Part shown: in pieces, positions 51,530 through 60,920 of the stretch
How positions within the stretch are numbered: position 1 is the stretch's first letter
How the letters are laid out: every line of letters begins with the position of its first letter
Source of the DNA: Sphingobium sp. AP50
Lineage (GTDB): Bacteria > Pseudomonadota > Alphaproteobacteria > Sphingomonadales > Sphingomonadaceae
DNA: 64,000 nt
Direction: 5' to 3'
Assembly (NCBI RefSeq): GCF_900109095.1
Contig: NZ_FNYZ01000013.1
Coordinates: forward strand, 1-64,000
The notes under the pieces: generated by a model
What the model saw: only the letters and a program-made list of their open reading frames with translations
What the model was told of the DNA's origin: nothing
Database searches by the model: none
Made by a program: the position numbers and the translations under genes

Positions 51530-52822
51530 ATGAGCTTTCCATGGGCCGAACATTATACCCCCAAGCATCCGCTGATGCAGTGGGTCGACGAGAAGCTGCC
51601 GCTGCCGCGCCTCGTCTATAACGCGATCGGCGCGGGCTATCCGGTGCCGCGCAACCTCAATTATTTCTGGAATTTCGGCGTGCTCGCTGGCGTGGCGCTG
51701 GTGATCCAGATTGTCACCGGCGTCATCATGGCGATGCATTATGGCGCCAATGATCTGGTCGCCTTCAGCACCGTCGAACAGACGATGCGTGACGTGAACG
51801 CGGGCTGGCTGATGCGCTATGCGCACGCTAACGGCGCGAGTTTCTTCTTCATCGTGGTCTATCTCCACATTTTCCGCGGCCTCTATTTCGGTAGCTACAA
51901 GGCGCCGCGCGAAATGGTGTGGTTGCTGGGCCTTGTCATCTTCCTCCTGATGATGGCGACCGCCTTCATGGGCTATGTGCTCCCCTGGGGGCAGATGAGC
52001 TATTGGGGTGCGAAGGTGATCACCGGCCTGTTCGGTGCGATCCCGGTGGTGGGTGAGCCGATCCAGACCTGGCTGCTGGGTGGCTTTGCTCCCGGCAACG
52101 CCTCGCTGAACCGCTTCTTCTCGCTGCACTTCCTGCTGCCCTTCGTGATTGCGGGTGTCATCATCCTGCATATCTGGGCGCTGCATATTCCCGGCTCTTC
52201 CAATCCGACGGGCGTGGAAGTGCAGGGGCCGCAGGACACTGTGCCTTTCCACCCTTATTATACGGCGAAGGACGGGTTCGGCGTTGGCGTTTTCCTGATC
52301 CTGTTCACGGCCGTTTTGTTCTTTGCGCCCAATTATCTGGGCCATCCGGACAATTATATCGAAGCGAATCCGCTTTCGACGCCTGCGCATATCGTGCCCG
52401 AATGGTATTTCTGGCCCTTCTACGCGATCCTGCGGGCCTTCACCGTCGACTTCTTCTTCGTGCCGGCCAAGCTGCTGGGCGTGCTGGCGATGTTCGCATC
52501 GATCCTGCTGCTCTTCTTCCTGCCCTGGCTCGACACGTCGCCGGTGCGGTCTGGCCATTATCGCCCGATGTTCCGGAAATTCTTCTGGATCCTGATCGTC
52601 GACGTGCTGGTTCTGGGCTATTGCGGCGGTGCTCCGGCGGAAGAACCCTATGTGATGATCTCGCAGCTTTTCGCGGGTTATTATTTCGCGCATTTCCTGA
52701 TCATCCTGCCGCTGATCGCGCGTTTCGAAAAGCCGCTGCCGCTGCCCGGATCGATCACCGAATCGGTGCTGGCGAAATATGCCAAGGCTGACGGCGAAAC
52801 CGCCGCGGTCCCGGCCGAATAA
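51530..52822 (+). CDS. petB: Cytochrome b of the bc1 complex
   Basis: The 430-aa protein has eight transmembrane helices with the haem-binding histidine pairs ([19 protein letters not shown] and [20 protein letters not shown]) and the Qo-site PEWY in [24 protein letters not shown] upstream supports ATG 51530 over an in-frame TTG at 51515. Confidence 0.96.
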   Translation: MSFPWAEHYTPKHPLMQWVDEKLPLPRLVYNAIGAGYPVPRNLNYFWNFGVLAGVALVIQIVTGVIMAMHYGANDLVAFSTVEQTMRDVNAGWLMRYAHANGASFFFIVVYLHIFRGLYFGSYKAPREMVWLLGLVIFLLMMATAFMGYVLPWGQMSYWGAKVITGLFGAIPVVGEPIQTWLLGGFAPGNASLNRFFSLHFLLPFVIAGVIILHIWALHIPGSSNPTGVEVQGPQDTVPFHPYYTAKDGFGVGVFLILFTAVLFFAPNYLGHPDNYIEANPLSTPAHIVPEWYFWPFYAILRAFTVDFFFVPAKLLGVLAMFASILLLFFLPWLDTSPVRSGHYRPMFRKFFWILIVDVLVLGYCGGAPAEEPYVMISQLFAGYYFAHFLIILPLIARFEKPLPLPGSITESVLAKYAKADGETAAVPAE

Positions 52823-52836
52823 AGGGGTAGACAGCT

Positions 52837-53685
52837 ATGGTTCGCATCGGCGCATTTCTCGTCGGCCTCTTCTTCGCCGGCTGGCTGTTCGTCTCCTTCC
52901 TCGTAGGTGCCTATTCCTACGTGACGGAGCCGCCGGCCAAGACGGTGGAGCATGAATTCCACCTGGCCCCCAAACATGTGTCCTTCTCGTTCGACGGACC
53001 TTTCGGCAAATATGACCAGCGGCAGCTCCAGCGCGGCTTCCAGGTGTTCAAGGAAGTCTGCTCGGCCTGCCACAGCCTGAAGTTCGTCGCTTTCCGCGAT
53101 CTGGAAGCGCTCGGCTATAATGAGGCGGAAGTGAAGGCGATCGCCAAGCAATGGGCGATCAAGACGCCGTCGGTCGACCCGGCGACGGGCGAGCCGGCGA
53201 CCCGCGATCCGGTTCCGGCCGATCATTTCCCCAAGCCCTTCGCGAACAATGTCGCGGCGGCGGCGGCGAACAATAATGCGATCCCGCCAGACCTGTCGCT
53301 GATGACCAAGGCGCGCCACCATGGCACCGCCTATGTCTATTCACTGCTGACGGGCTTCCAGGAACAGCCGGCCGAACTGCTCAAGAAGTTCCCGGACTCC
53401 AAGACGCCGGAGGGGCTGCATTATAACCCCTATTTCGCCAACCTGAATCTGGCGATGGCGCCGCCGCTGTCGGCGGACGGGCAGGTGACCTATACGGACG
53501 GCACCAATCCGACCGTGGACCAGATGGCGCAGGACGTGTCGGCCTTCCTGACATGGACGGCCGAACCGAAGCTGGAGAATCGCCGCGCTGCGGGCCTGGC
53601 GACGATCATCTTCCTGCTGATCGCCACGGGTCTGGCCTATATGTCCTATAAGAATATCTGGGCGGACAAGAAGAAGGCGGCCTGA
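52837..53685 (+). CDS. petC: Cytochrome c1 of the bc1 complex
   Basis: The 282-aa protein has an N-terminal hydrophobic signal (about 4-27), the haem c motif C75-SAC-H79 and a C-terminal anchor (GLATIIFLLIATGLAYMSYK). The axial methionine probably lies near LNLAMAPPLS. It ends the petABC operon, and a terminator follows directly. Confidence 0.95.
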   Translation: MVRIGAFLVGLFFAGWLFVSFLVGAYSYVTEPPAKTVEHEFHLAPKHVSFSFDGPFGKYDQRQLQRGFQVFKEVCSACHSLKFVAFRDLEALGYNEAEVKAIAKQWAIKTPSVDPATGEPATRDPVPADHFPKPFANNVAAAAANNNAIPPDLSLMTKARHHGTAYVYSLLTGFQEQPAELLKKFPDSKTPEGLHYNPYFANLNLAMAPPLSADGQVTYTDGTNPTVDQMAQDVSAFLTWTAEPKLENRRAAGLATIIFLLIATGLAYMSYKNIWADKKKAA

Positions 53686-53707
53686 CCTCCTTCTTATCGA
53701 CGAGATG

Positions 53708-53743
53708 AAGGGCGCGGTTTCTTGAGGAAGCCGCGCCCTTTCT
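53708..53743 (+). terminator. Rho-independent terminator after petABC
   Basis: A 14-bp stem (arms 53708-53721 and 53727-53740, one G-T pair) with a TTGAG loop is followed by TCT. It lies 23 bp after petC and directly before the apt ribosome site. Confidence 0.85.
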
Positions 53744-53757
53744 CTATGGAGGCGCGC

Positions 53758-54291
53758 ATGAGCAGCGATCTGACCGACCTCGTCCGCACCATCCCCGACT
53801 TTCCCAAGCCGGGTATCCAGTTTCGCGACATCACCACCCTGCTTGCCGATGGCGATGGGCTGCGCGACCTGACGGCGCAACTGGCCGATATCGCCCGGCC
53901 GCTCGATCCCGACCTGATCGTGGGGATCGAGGCGCGCGGCTTCATTCTGGGCGCGGCGCTGGCGATCGCGCTGGGTAAGGGGTTCGTGCCCGTGCGCAAG
54001 GCGGGCAAGCTGCCCGGCAAGACGGTCGGCATCGATTATTGCCTGGAATATGGCACCGACAGGCTGGAAATGCATGAAGGGCAGGTGCCGCAGGGGCGCC
54101 GGGTCATTCTGGTCGACGATCTGATCGCCACGGGCGGCACGGCGGTCGCGGCGGCGCAGTTGCTGCGTGAACAGGGGGCGAGCGTGCTGTTGGCCTTGTT
54201 CGCGATAGACCTGCCGGATTTGGGCGGTATGGCCGCGCTGAAGGCCGAAGGCATTGCGGCGCGGGCGATCATGGCGTTCGAGGGCGAATAG
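53758..54291 (+). CDS. apt: Adenine phosphoribosyltransferase
   Basis: The 177-aa purine-salvage enzyme converts adenine and PRPP to AMP. The PRPP loop is VILVDDLIATGGTA, with RTIPDFPKPGIQFRDITTLL near the N-terminus. GGAGG six bases upstream decides for ATG 53758; the in-frame ATG at 53746 lies within that site, and TTG 53722 is inside the terminator. Confidence 0.95.
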   Translation: MSSDLTDLVRTIPDFPKPGIQFRDITTLLADGDGLRDLTAQLADIARPLDPDLIVGIEARGFILGAALAIALGKGFVPVRKAGKLPGKTVGIDYCLEYGTDRLEMHEGQVPQGRRVILVDDLIATGGTAVAAAQLLREQGASVLLALFAIDLPDLGGMAALKAEGIAARAIMAFEGE

Positions 54292-54314
54292 CGCGAAAAG
54301 AAGAGGGGAGGGCT

Positions 54315-55388
54315 ATGCCGACGATTGTCCCTTTGCCAGCCGCCGCCGCAATGGCGCTCACGCTGCTGGCGACAGGCTGCGCCACCCCCCTGCCATTGCG
54401 ATCGGCCAGTTGCGATGTGGTGCATCCGCCGTCCTTGTCCGCCAGCCCCGATACGGACCGGGTCACAACCAGACTGACGGTGCTGACCTATAATATCGAG
54501 GGTCTGGGATGGCCCGCCCGGTCAGGGCGCGAGGCATCGCTGCGCGCGATCGGCGATCGCCTGTCTGCCCTGCGTGTGGTGGGACAGGCGCCTGACATCA
54601 TCCTGTTTCAGGAGATGTTCAGCGGCGCCGCCAAGAAGGCGGTGGCCGCCACCGGCTATCCGGCGATCGTGACCGGGCCACGCCGCACGACTCGCGCCAA
54701 GGGCGTGACGCGGGAGACGCTGCCGGGCAAATCGCATATCAAGCGGGGCGAGATCGGCCTGCATTTTACCGGCAGCGGCCTCGCCATCGCGTCCCGCTAT
54801 CCGATCGTCGAGGTCGACATGCATGCCTATGGCCGCCGGTCCTGTGCGGGGATCGATTGCCTCGCCAATAAGGGGATAGTCCTCGCCCGGATCGCGGTGC
54901 CGGGCGTGCCGACGCCGATCGATATCTACGACACCCATATGAACAGCCGGGGCGCTTCGCGCGCGCCCGGCCCGCGCAATCTGGCCGCGCATGATCGCCA
55001 GTCGCTGGAGGCATCGGCCTTTATCGATCGCACCCATGATGATGCCTATCCCGTCATCTTCGGTGGCGATTTCAACATGCGCCATTCCGAACCGCGCTGG
55101 GAGAATTTCTCCCGCTACCAGTCGCTCAATCTGGTGCACCGGGTCTGCGCCGACCCGGCATCAGCCTGCGATGTCCGCATGTCCTGGGACGGGGATGAAC
55201 CGTGGATGGATACGCAGGATCTGCAATTTTTCTGGCCCGGCGACAGGGTCGCGGTTCGGCCGATCCGGGTGGAGGCGATGTTCGACGGCGGGCCAAGTGG
55301 ACCCGAACTGTCGGATCATGACGGCTTTCTGGTCACTTACCAGCTATCCTGGCCCAAAGGCACCGTGTCACAGCCGGGCGGCTGCTGA
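54315..55388 (+). CDS. Endonuclease/exonuclease/phosphatase-family lipoprotein
   Basis: The 357-aa protein has a lipoprotein-type signal (ALTLLATGCATP, cysteine near residue 22). The EEP fold is recognised by LTYNIEGLGWP, QEMF, YDTHMNS, FGGDFNMRHSEP and the catalytic SDHDG at the end. Such enzymes cleave phosphodiesters in nucleic acids, lipids or phosphoinositides; the substrate here is unknown. GAGGGGAGG lies upstream. It follows apt by 23 bp. Confidence 0.83.
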   Translation: MPTIVPLPAAAAMALTLLATGCATPLPLRSASCDVVHPPSLSASPDTDRVTTRLTVLTYNIEGLGWPARSGREASLRAIGDRLSALRVVGQAPDIILFQEMFSGAAKKAVAATGYPAIVTGPRRTTRAKGVTRETLPGKSHIKRGEIGLHFTGSGLAIASRYPIVEVDMHAYGRRSCAGIDCLANKGIVLARIAVPGVPTPIDIYDTHMNSRGASRAPGPRNLAAHDRQSLEASAFIDRTHDDAYPVIFGGDFNMRHSEPRWENFSRYQSLNLVHRVCADPASACDVRMSWDGDEPWMDTQDLQFFWPGDRVAVRPIRVEAMFDGGPSGPELSDHDGFLVTYQLSWPKGTVSQPGGC

Positions 55389-55391
55389 GGA

Positions 55392-56027
55392 TCAGGCTGC
55401 GCTGGCGATGCTGCCCAGTGCGTCCGGCAACAGGTCCACGGCCGTCGCCAGTCGCTCGTCCAGCAGGCCCAGCAGGGCGGTCCAGCTATCGATATGGTCC
55501 AGTTCGCCCGGTCCGTCCGATACGCCGCGCAGGCCCATCAGGGGGACGTCGAATCGCGAACAGGCCCGCGCGACCGCGAATGTCTCCATATCGACCATGT
55601 CCGCGTCGATCGCCGTATATTCCTCCCCGCCCACGATATTCGCTCCGGTGGAAAGCCGTGCCAGTGGCAGGGCGAGCGGCGTCGCCAGCGGCAGGTCGAC
55701 CGGATGGTCGATGAAGGGCGTCACTCCCTTGGTGAAACCCAGCCGGGACGCATCCATGTCGCGCCAGGATACGCTGGATATCTGGAATATGTCGCCCAGC
55801 GGGCAAAGTCGCGACCCGGCCGACCCGAGACAGGCGACAAGGTCGGGCAGTCCATCCTGTCGCGCCAGTTCCTGTAGCGCCATGCCGGTAACCAGGGCGG
55901 CTTCCACTGGCCCGACGCCGGTCAGCAGGGGCGAGAAGCGTGCGCGCAGGTGAGGCCCATATTCGGCCTCCACGGCCATGACGAAGAGGACGCGCCTGCC
56001 TCCGATCCGCTCGCACGTCGCCGTCAT
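55392..56027 (-). CDS. MTA/SAH nucleosidase-like phosphorylase
   Basis: The 211-aa protein of the PNP/UDP family has a nucleoside-binding VDMETFAVARAC and the catalytic aspartate segment RGVSDGPGELDHID. It is related to MtnN (5'-methylthioadenosine/S-adenosylhomocysteine nucleosidase) and to hopanoid-pathway HpnG proteins; the exact substrate is uncertain. AAGGA eight bases upstream supports ATG 56027 over 56048. It converges on the EEP gene with a 3-bp gap. Confidence 0.75.
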   Translation of the reverse strand: MTATCERIGGRRVLFVMAVEAEYGPHLRARFSPLLTGVGPVEAALVTGMALQELARQDGLPDLVACLGSAGSRLCPLGDIFQISSVSWRDMDASRLGFTKGVTPFIDHPVDLPLATPLALPLARLSTGANIVGGEEYTAIDADMVDMETFAVARACSRFDVPLMGLRGVSDGPGELDHIDSWTALLGLLDERLATAVDLLPDALGSIASAA

Positions 56028-56130
56028 CGCCTGTTCCTTGGGTTCCATTGCCTGTCTGTAATGTCGAGGACATGCTCCTGACACGCCACCGCGCTATAGT
56101 CGAGGCCCCTCCAAGTCCCAAGAGTTGACC

Positions 56131-56295
56131 ATGCGTGCTCCCACTGTCCATCCTCTCCATATCCGTTCGACCGATGAGGAATGCATCACCGCAGCCGACA
56201 TAGAGGCCTGGGCCAAGGTGGAGCGGGCATTGTCGGGCAAGCGTGAAGCCTGCCGCAAGCTGCGCGTCATCACGGGCCGTATTGCTAACGGATAG
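56131..56295 (+). CDS. Small hypothetical protein, 54 aa
   Basis: An ATG-initiated frame encodes a basic C-terminal half (GKREACRKLRVITGRIANG) after an acidic helix-like stretch (DEECITAADIEAWAKVERAL). Codon use is like that of neighbouring genes, and the start lies 104 bp from the divergent nucleosidase start. No family was recognised and the ribosome site is poor. Confidence 0.4.
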   Translation: MRAPTVHPLHIRSTDEECITAADIEAWAKVERALSGKREACRKLRVITGRIANG

Positions 56296-56515
56296 CGCTT
56301 CGAGTGTGGCGGGCGAGAGAAGGGAAAAGGAAGTTGGCGTTGAAGATTGCGCCGGCTCTCATAGCCCCGTTTTGCTCCATTTTCCCGATTAAGAAACGCG
56401 CCGACTGTCCGGTCTCTAAGATAAGGCAAGTTAGCGAGACATGCCGATCCCACCGCTTGATCTGAAATATACAGCGGCTATGAATAGATAAATTGTGGGT
56501 GTGGCTGAATTCTGA

Positions 56516-57424
56516 ATGTCTAATTTTATAACGATTCGTGACGCTTCTCTCTTTCCCGTGCGTGTGCGGAAAGAAGGGCCGCTGGGTGCCATGGTCGGCG
56601 GAGTGTACGACCATCAAGGGCAGTTCGTAGAGGAGTCTACCTTCTCGCGGGGAGGGCTGAAGCTGATCTATCCCCTTTCACAGCAGCCTGAAGCAGTGTC
56701 TAAGAGGATCGAGACACCTGCTATTTTCGGTGGCTATCTTTACAATCATTTTGGGCACTTCCTTCTGGAATCGATCGCGCGCGTTCATGTCGCCAAGAAA
56801 TTTCCGGAACTGCCCATCTTATGGCTCAGAAATTCTGAAGTTAAGCCATGGCAGAAGCATGTGTTTCGCACACTCGGCTTGCAGAATAAGCATGTTTGCC
56901 TGACAAAGCCGAAGATTGTTCCTGATCTGATATTGGGCGAATGCGGTTTTTCCATCCGTACCTTTTTCAAGGATTATCACGCTGATTTTCTCGGCCAATA
57001 CCCCGGTGAGATGGTGCCAGGGCGGAAAATCTGGCTATCGCGCTCGAAGTTGGCGGATAAGCATGGAGGCGTCGACAATGAGACTGTTGTCGAGGCTCTG
57101 CTGGTCGAACAGGGATGGACCATTTTTCATTCGCAGGAGCATAGTCTGGCCCGGCAGATGAATGTTCTTGCTACCGCAGAGCGCATTGCTGGCTTCGAAG
57201 GTTCGGCATTTCATCTTCTTATCTTGCTCAAGGCAGTGCGGGCGCGTGTCGACATCTTCGCGCGTGGTCACAGCATTAACAAGAATTTTGATTTGATCGC
57301 CGAGTCCAAGAATTTCGAGCAGAATGTGCACAATGTTGAAATGGAGAAGGTGGGCGGTCTTCGTTCCAGTTCCAGATATGATGTTCGCGATCCCCAAGAG
57401 CTTATCAGTTGCCTCGCATCTTAG
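56516..57424 (+). CDS. Glycosyltransferase family 61-type protein
   Basis: The 302-aa protein resembles the DUF563/GT61 family, with ETPAIFGGYLYNHFGHFLLE, HVAKKFPELPILWLRNSEVK and a GFEGSAFHLLILLKA segment. It probably adds a sugar in surface polysaccharide synthesis. The DNA is clearly AT-richer than the rest of the window and uses rarer codons, a sign of transfer. It lies between the 54-aa ORF and a decayed transposase beside tRNA-Val, with no other polysaccharide gene near. Confidence 0.72.
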   Translation: MSNFITIRDASLFPVRVRKEGPLGAMVGGVYDHQGQFVEESTFSRGGLKLIYPLSQQPEAVSKRIETPAIFGGYLYNHFGHFLLESIARVHVAKKFPELPILWLRNSEVKPWQKHVFRTLGLQNKHVCLTKPKIVPDLILGECGFSIRTFFKDYHADFLGQYPGEMVPGRKIWLSRSKLADKHGGVDNETVVEALLVEQGWTIFHSQEHSLARQMNVLATAERIAGFEGSAFHLLILLKAVRARVDIFARGHSINKNFDLIAESKNFEQNVHNVEMEKVGGLRSSSRYDVRDPQELISCLAS

Positions 57425-57469
57425 CGGTGTGGATGGCCTCTAGGACAGCATGATGGTGGTTTGAGGCGT

Positions 57470-57720
57470 CCAGGGCTTTCGGGTTTGGCGCAGATCGCCA
57501 TATCGGGGGTAAGGGCGGTATAGCAACTCGCGGCCACTTCGACGGCCGAACTGAGGTTGTTGGGGCAAACAGGGGCTGATTATTGCGCCAGTTCGCTAGT
57601 CCCCCGATGGTCTTCTCTGCTGCTGAGGCACGGGGTCGATGGACTGGCTTGAGATGATCTCCTTTTAAAAGGGCGCTGATCGTCTTGATCAATGCATTGT
57701 CGTGTGAGGGGCGGTGCTGC
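57470..57720 (-). pseudogene. Decayed transposase fragment, IS3-like
   Basis: On the minus strand a conceptual product contains PSHDNALIKTISALLKGDHL and, about 25 residues on, LANWRNNQPLF. This pattern resembles the end of the IS3-type integrase core (DNALAET...LxxWxxxxNxxR). The first catalytic aspartate, the frame beyond and the terminal inverted repeats are not seen. The rest of 57425-57910 shows no gene. The fragment fits an old insertion next to tRNA-Val. Confidence 0.4.
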
Positions 57721-57910
57721 CGACCAGAATCACGATATTGTCGTCGAGCGACTGGCAATCCCGTCAAGCTGGACATGCATAAGATCGGCTGTCGCCAAGA
57801 TATCAGATGGCGAGGTGCGAAACTCCCGATCGACCTTTTCGAGCGGTTACGGCGCCTTGGAATAGGGACTGGTTCCGTTGCGCCGGAACAAGTCCGCAGG
57901 CGCAAAATCA

Positions 57911-57945
57911 AAAACCCCGGTAGGTCGTTGACCTACCGGGGTTTT
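57911..57945 (-). terminator. Rho-independent terminator of tRNA-Val
   Basis: A perfect 16-bp stem (arms 57911-57926 and 57930-57945) with a 3-nt loop has CCCCGG at its base and A-run/T-run ends, so it could work on both strands. On the minus strand it begins 3 bp beyond the tRNA CCA end. Confidence 0.9.
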
Positions 57946-57948
57946 CAA

Positions 57949-58023
57949 TGGTGGGCGTGGCAAGGATTGAACTTGCGACCCCTGCGATGTCAACACAGTG
58001 CTCTACCACTGAGCTACACGCCC
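57949..58023 (-). tRNA. tRNA-Val(GAC)
   Basis: The minus strand folds as a full cloverleaf: acceptor stem GGGCGTG/CACGCCC, D-arm with AGCTCAGTGGTAGAGC, anticodon stem CTGTG/CGCAG around loop TTGACAT with anticodon GAC, T-arm with GTTCAATCC, discriminator A and an encoded CCA. Length is 75 nt with CCA. Confidence 0.95.
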
Positions 58024-58151
58024 GCCGTGGAGGGGGGCAATAACGGGGGTCGGTGACTCGCGCAAGCAGGAAATTGAATCTTGTCGATATTCTTCTGGAC
58101 AGGGCATGGGTCGGCCATATGCTGCGGCGCAAACAGGGGACGCCGACATCC

Positions 58152-59483
58152 ATGCTGCCATTGCCATCTTCGCCGGTTCAAACGGCGCCACGATTGCCTT
58201 TCTACCGCCAGCTCTATGTTCAGGTTCTCGTGGCGATCGCCCTGGGTGTCTTCATCGGTCATTTCTGGCCGGATGCCGGCAAGCAACTGAAACCGCTGGG
58301 TGAAGCCTTCATCAAGCTGGTGAAGATGATCATTGCGCCGGTCATCTTCCTGACGATCGTCACCGGTATTGCCGGCATGAAGGAACTGGGCGCGATCGGG
58401 CGCGTGGCGGCCAAGGCGTTCGGCTATTTCCTGACCTTCTCCACGTTGGCGCTGATCGTCGGCCTGATCGTCGCCAATGTCGTTCAGCCGGGATCGGGCC
58501 TCAATATCGACCCTTCAACGCTGGATGCCGGCAAGGTCGCGGATTACGCCCATCAGGCGCATGAGCGGACGCTGACCGGGTTCCTGATGGGAATCATTCC
58601 GTCGACCATGATTTCGGCGGTGGCGGACGGCAATATCCTGCAGGTGCTGTTCGTGGCGATCCTGTTCGGCATCGCGGTCAGCATGGTGGGGGAAAAGGCC
58701 GATCCGCTGATGGCGGTGCTCGAATCGGCGAGCCATGCGGTGTTCAAACTGGTGGCTTTCCTGATGAAGGCGGCGCCGATCGGCGCTTTTGGCGCCATGG
58801 CCTTCACCATCGGCGAATATGGCGTCGGTACGCTTGCCAATCTCGCCGGGCTGGTTGCGACCTTCTACCTCACAGCGCTTTTGTTCGTGCTGGTGGTGTT
58901 GGGGACGGTGGGCTGGTTCGCGGGTTTCAATATCCTGCACCTTATCCGCTATCTGAAAGCGGAATTGCTGCTGGTGCTGGGCACATCCTCGTCCGAGGCG
59001 GCGCTGCCCAGCCTGATCGAGAAGATGGAGCGGGCGGGTTGCCGCAAGTCTGTGGTCGGGCTGGTCGTACCGACCGGCTACAGCTTCAACCTTGATGGCA
59101 CCAATATCTACATGACGCTGGCGGCGCTGTTCATCGCGCAGGCGTGCAATGTGCATCTGAGCCTGGAGCAGCAGATCTTGCTGCTGCTGGTGGCGATGAT
59201 CTCGTCCAAGGGGGCGGCTGGCGTGACCGGCGCGGGCTTCATCACGCTGGCGGCGACATTGTCGATCGTGCCGTCGGTGCCGGTGGCAGGGATGACGCTG
59301 ATTCTGGGCGTCGACCGCTTCATGAGCGAAGTGCGGGCGCTGACCAATTTCATCGGCAATGCGGTGGCGACGATCGTGGTGTCGGCCTGGGAAAATGGTC
59401 TGGATCGCGAACGGCTCAACGCCGCGATGGCGGGCGTCGCGCTCGATCCGACACCGGATATGGAAGAAGTGGTGCCAGACTGA
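58152..59483 (+). CDS. dctA: C4-dicarboxylate transporter DctA (DAACS family)
   Basis: The 443-aa symporter takes up succinate, fumarate and malate with protons or sodium. It has about eight membrane helices, the serine-rich [20 protein letters not shown] re-entrant loop and [23 protein letters not shown] 58152 gives the usual length; in-frame ATGs at 58119 and upstream add sequence that starts to run into tRNA-Val. It converges on cpdR. Confidence 0.9.
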   Translation: MLPLPSSPVQTAPRLPFYRQLYVQVLVAIALGVFIGHFWPDAGKQLKPLGEAFIKLVKMIIAPVIFLTIVTGIAGMKELGAIGRVAAKAFGYFLTFSTLALIVGLIVANVVQPGSGLNIDPSTLDAGKVADYAHQAHERTLTGFLMGIIPSTMISAVADGNILQVLFVAILFGIAVSMVGEKADPLMAVLESASHAVFKLVAFLMKAAPIGAFGAMAFTIGEYGVGTLANLAGLVATFYLTALLFVLVVLGTVGWFAGFNILHLIRYLKAELLLVLGTSSSEAALPSLIEKMERAGCRKSVVGLVVPTGYSFNLDGTNIYMTLAALFIAQACNVHLSLEQQILLLLVAMISSKGAAGVTGAGFITLAATLSIVPSVPVAGMTLILGVDRFMSEVRALTNFIGNAVATIVVSAWENGLDRERLNAAMAGVALDPTPDMEEVVPD

Positions 59484-59495
59484 GGATCCGCCCGT

Positions 59496-59519
59496 TCGGG
59501 CCTGTCAGCTCAGGCCCGA
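59496..59519. terminator. Hairpin between convergent dctA and cpdR
   Basis: A perfect 9-bp stem TCGGGCCTG/CAGGCCCGA with a 6-nt loop lies 12 bp after the dctA stop and covers the cpdR stop codon. It lacks a U-run on either side, so it may act as a shared 3'-end hairpin for both mRNAs and not as a classic terminator. Confidence 0.5.
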
Positions 59520-59882
59520 CACGCTTTCGCTGCCGAACATGCGTTCGACCTCCAGCACCAGATCACGCAGGTGGAAGGGTTTTGACAGCACCTTCGCCTG
59601 CGGCACCGCCTTGCCGGCTTTCAGCGTCACGGCGGCAAAGCCGGTGATGAACATGATGCGCATGTCGGGCGCAACCTGCGCGGCGTGCTGCGCCAGTTCG
59701 ATGCCGTCCATTTCCGGCATCACGATGTCAGTCAGCAGCAGATCGAACCGATCGCTGTTGATATGCGGCAAGGCTTCCATGCCGGTTGCGGCCGACACCA
59801 CTTCATAACCCGATCGTTCGAGCGCGCGGGCAAGATAGACCCGCATGCTCTCATCATCTTCCGCCAATAATATGCGAACCAT
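59505..59882 (-). CDS. cpdR: Single-domain response regulator CpdR
   Basis: The 125-aa receiver domain has an acidic pocket (LLAEDDESMRVYLARALERS), phospho-acceptor Asp in LLLTDIVMPEMDG, and the lysine in VLSKPFHLRDL. Sequence and size fit CpdR of Caulobacter, which when unphosphorylated brings substrates including CtrA to ClpXP. That links it to the CtrA-like sites in this window. It stands alone, divergent from the amidohydrolase gene. Confidence 0.85.
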   Translation of the reverse strand: MVRILLAEDDESMRVYLARALERSGYEVVSAATGMEALPHINSDRFDLLLTDIVMPEMDGIELAQHAAQVAPDMRIMFITGFAAVTLKAGKAVPQAKVLSKPFHLRDLVLEVERMFGSESVSGLS

Positions 59883-60023
59883 TGCCCCTACACAGTCCCA
59901 TACGGCTGATTCGCCGACTTGCGCGCCGCCAACGGGGTGGCGCGTGGCCCGCTTATATGCGACAAGGTGTAAATATTATCCAGCCGAGCAAGGCTTTTTT
60001 GCGCGCCGGTGAAAGGAGCCGCA

Positions 60024-60917
60024 TTGGACCATCCCGCGCCGCGTTCCCCGACCCTGACCGAGACTGTTTTCGATCTTTATGGCCCGGTTGTGCCCGACCG
60101 GCCGGTGATAGTGTCCGTGCCCCATGCCGGGCGGGACTATCCCGACGATCTCTTCGCGGCAGCGCGGGTGCAACCGCAGATGCTTAGGCGGCTGGAAGAT
60201 CGCTGGGTCGATTTGCTGGCGCATCCCCTGATTGCGGACGGATTTCCGGTTCTGGTCGCGCGGTCGCCGCGCGCGATGATCGACCTCAACCGGCATGAGC
60301 GGGAGATCGATCCCGCCATGATCGCCGATCTGCCGCGCAATGTGCCCTTGCAGACCAGTGCCAAGCTGCGTGGCGGGCTGGGGCTGTTCCCGCGTCGCAT
60401 GCCGGGAGCCCATGAATTATGGCAACGGCCCATGCTCTGGGCGGAGGCGGTGCGTAGGGTCGAGGATCTGCATCGGCCCTATCATGCCGCGGTCGCGCGC
60501 CTGATGACCGCAGCACGGCAGGCGCATGGTCATGCGATCCTGATCGACCTGCATTCCATGCCGCCCTTGCCGCCGCCTGCCGCTGGGCAATCGGCGCCGG
60601 CGCTGGTGCTGGGCGATCGGTTCGGCCGCAGCGCGTCGACCCGACTGATGATGTTGGCGACCGATATTGCCGAAAGCCATGGCTTCAGCGTGGCGCAGAA
60701 CAGTCCCTATGCCGGCGATCATATGGTGGATCGCCATGGCCGGCCGGAGCAGGGCATGCATGCGATCCAGATCGAGATCGACCGCAGCCTCTATCTGGAC
60801 GTGGCACTGGAGCGGCCGGGGCCGGGCGTGGCGAGGATGCAGGCGCTGGTCAGCAATATCGCGCAGGCGCTGGCGGCGGAATTGCCGCGCGCCGATTATG
60901 CGCTGGCGGCTGAATAA
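60024..60917 (+). CDS. N-formylglutamate amidohydrolase
   Basis: The 297-aa protein of the HutG/FGase family has the start motif VIVSVPHAGRDYPDD, a DLNRHEREIDPAM segment and HAILIDLHSMPPLPPP with metal-binding histidine. It hydrolyses N-formylglutamate in histidine breakdown; no other hut genes are near. TTG 60024 is chosen because AAAGGAG lies six bases upstream, while the alternative GTG at 60009 lies before that site. Confidence 0.85.
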   Translation: MDHPAPRSPTLTETVFDLYGPVVPDRPVIVSVPHAGRDYPDDLFAAARVQPQMLRRLEDRWVDLLAHPLIADGFPVLVARSPRAMIDLNRHEREIDPAMIADLPRNVPLQTSAKLRGGLGLFPRRMPGAHELWQRPMLWAEAVRRVEDLHRPYHAAVARLMTAARQAHGHAILIDLHSMPPLPPPAAGQSAPALVLGDRFGRSASTRLMMLATDIAESHGFSVAQNSPYAGDHMVDRHGRPEQGMHAIQIEIDRSLYLDVALERPGPGVARMQALVSNIAQALAAELPRADYALAAE

Positions 60918-60920
60918 GGG

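Noticed and set aside
57685..58056. A 123-residue plus-strand frame across the terminator and tRNA-Val
   Set aside because: It runs antisense through a complete tRNA and its terminator; the product has no family.
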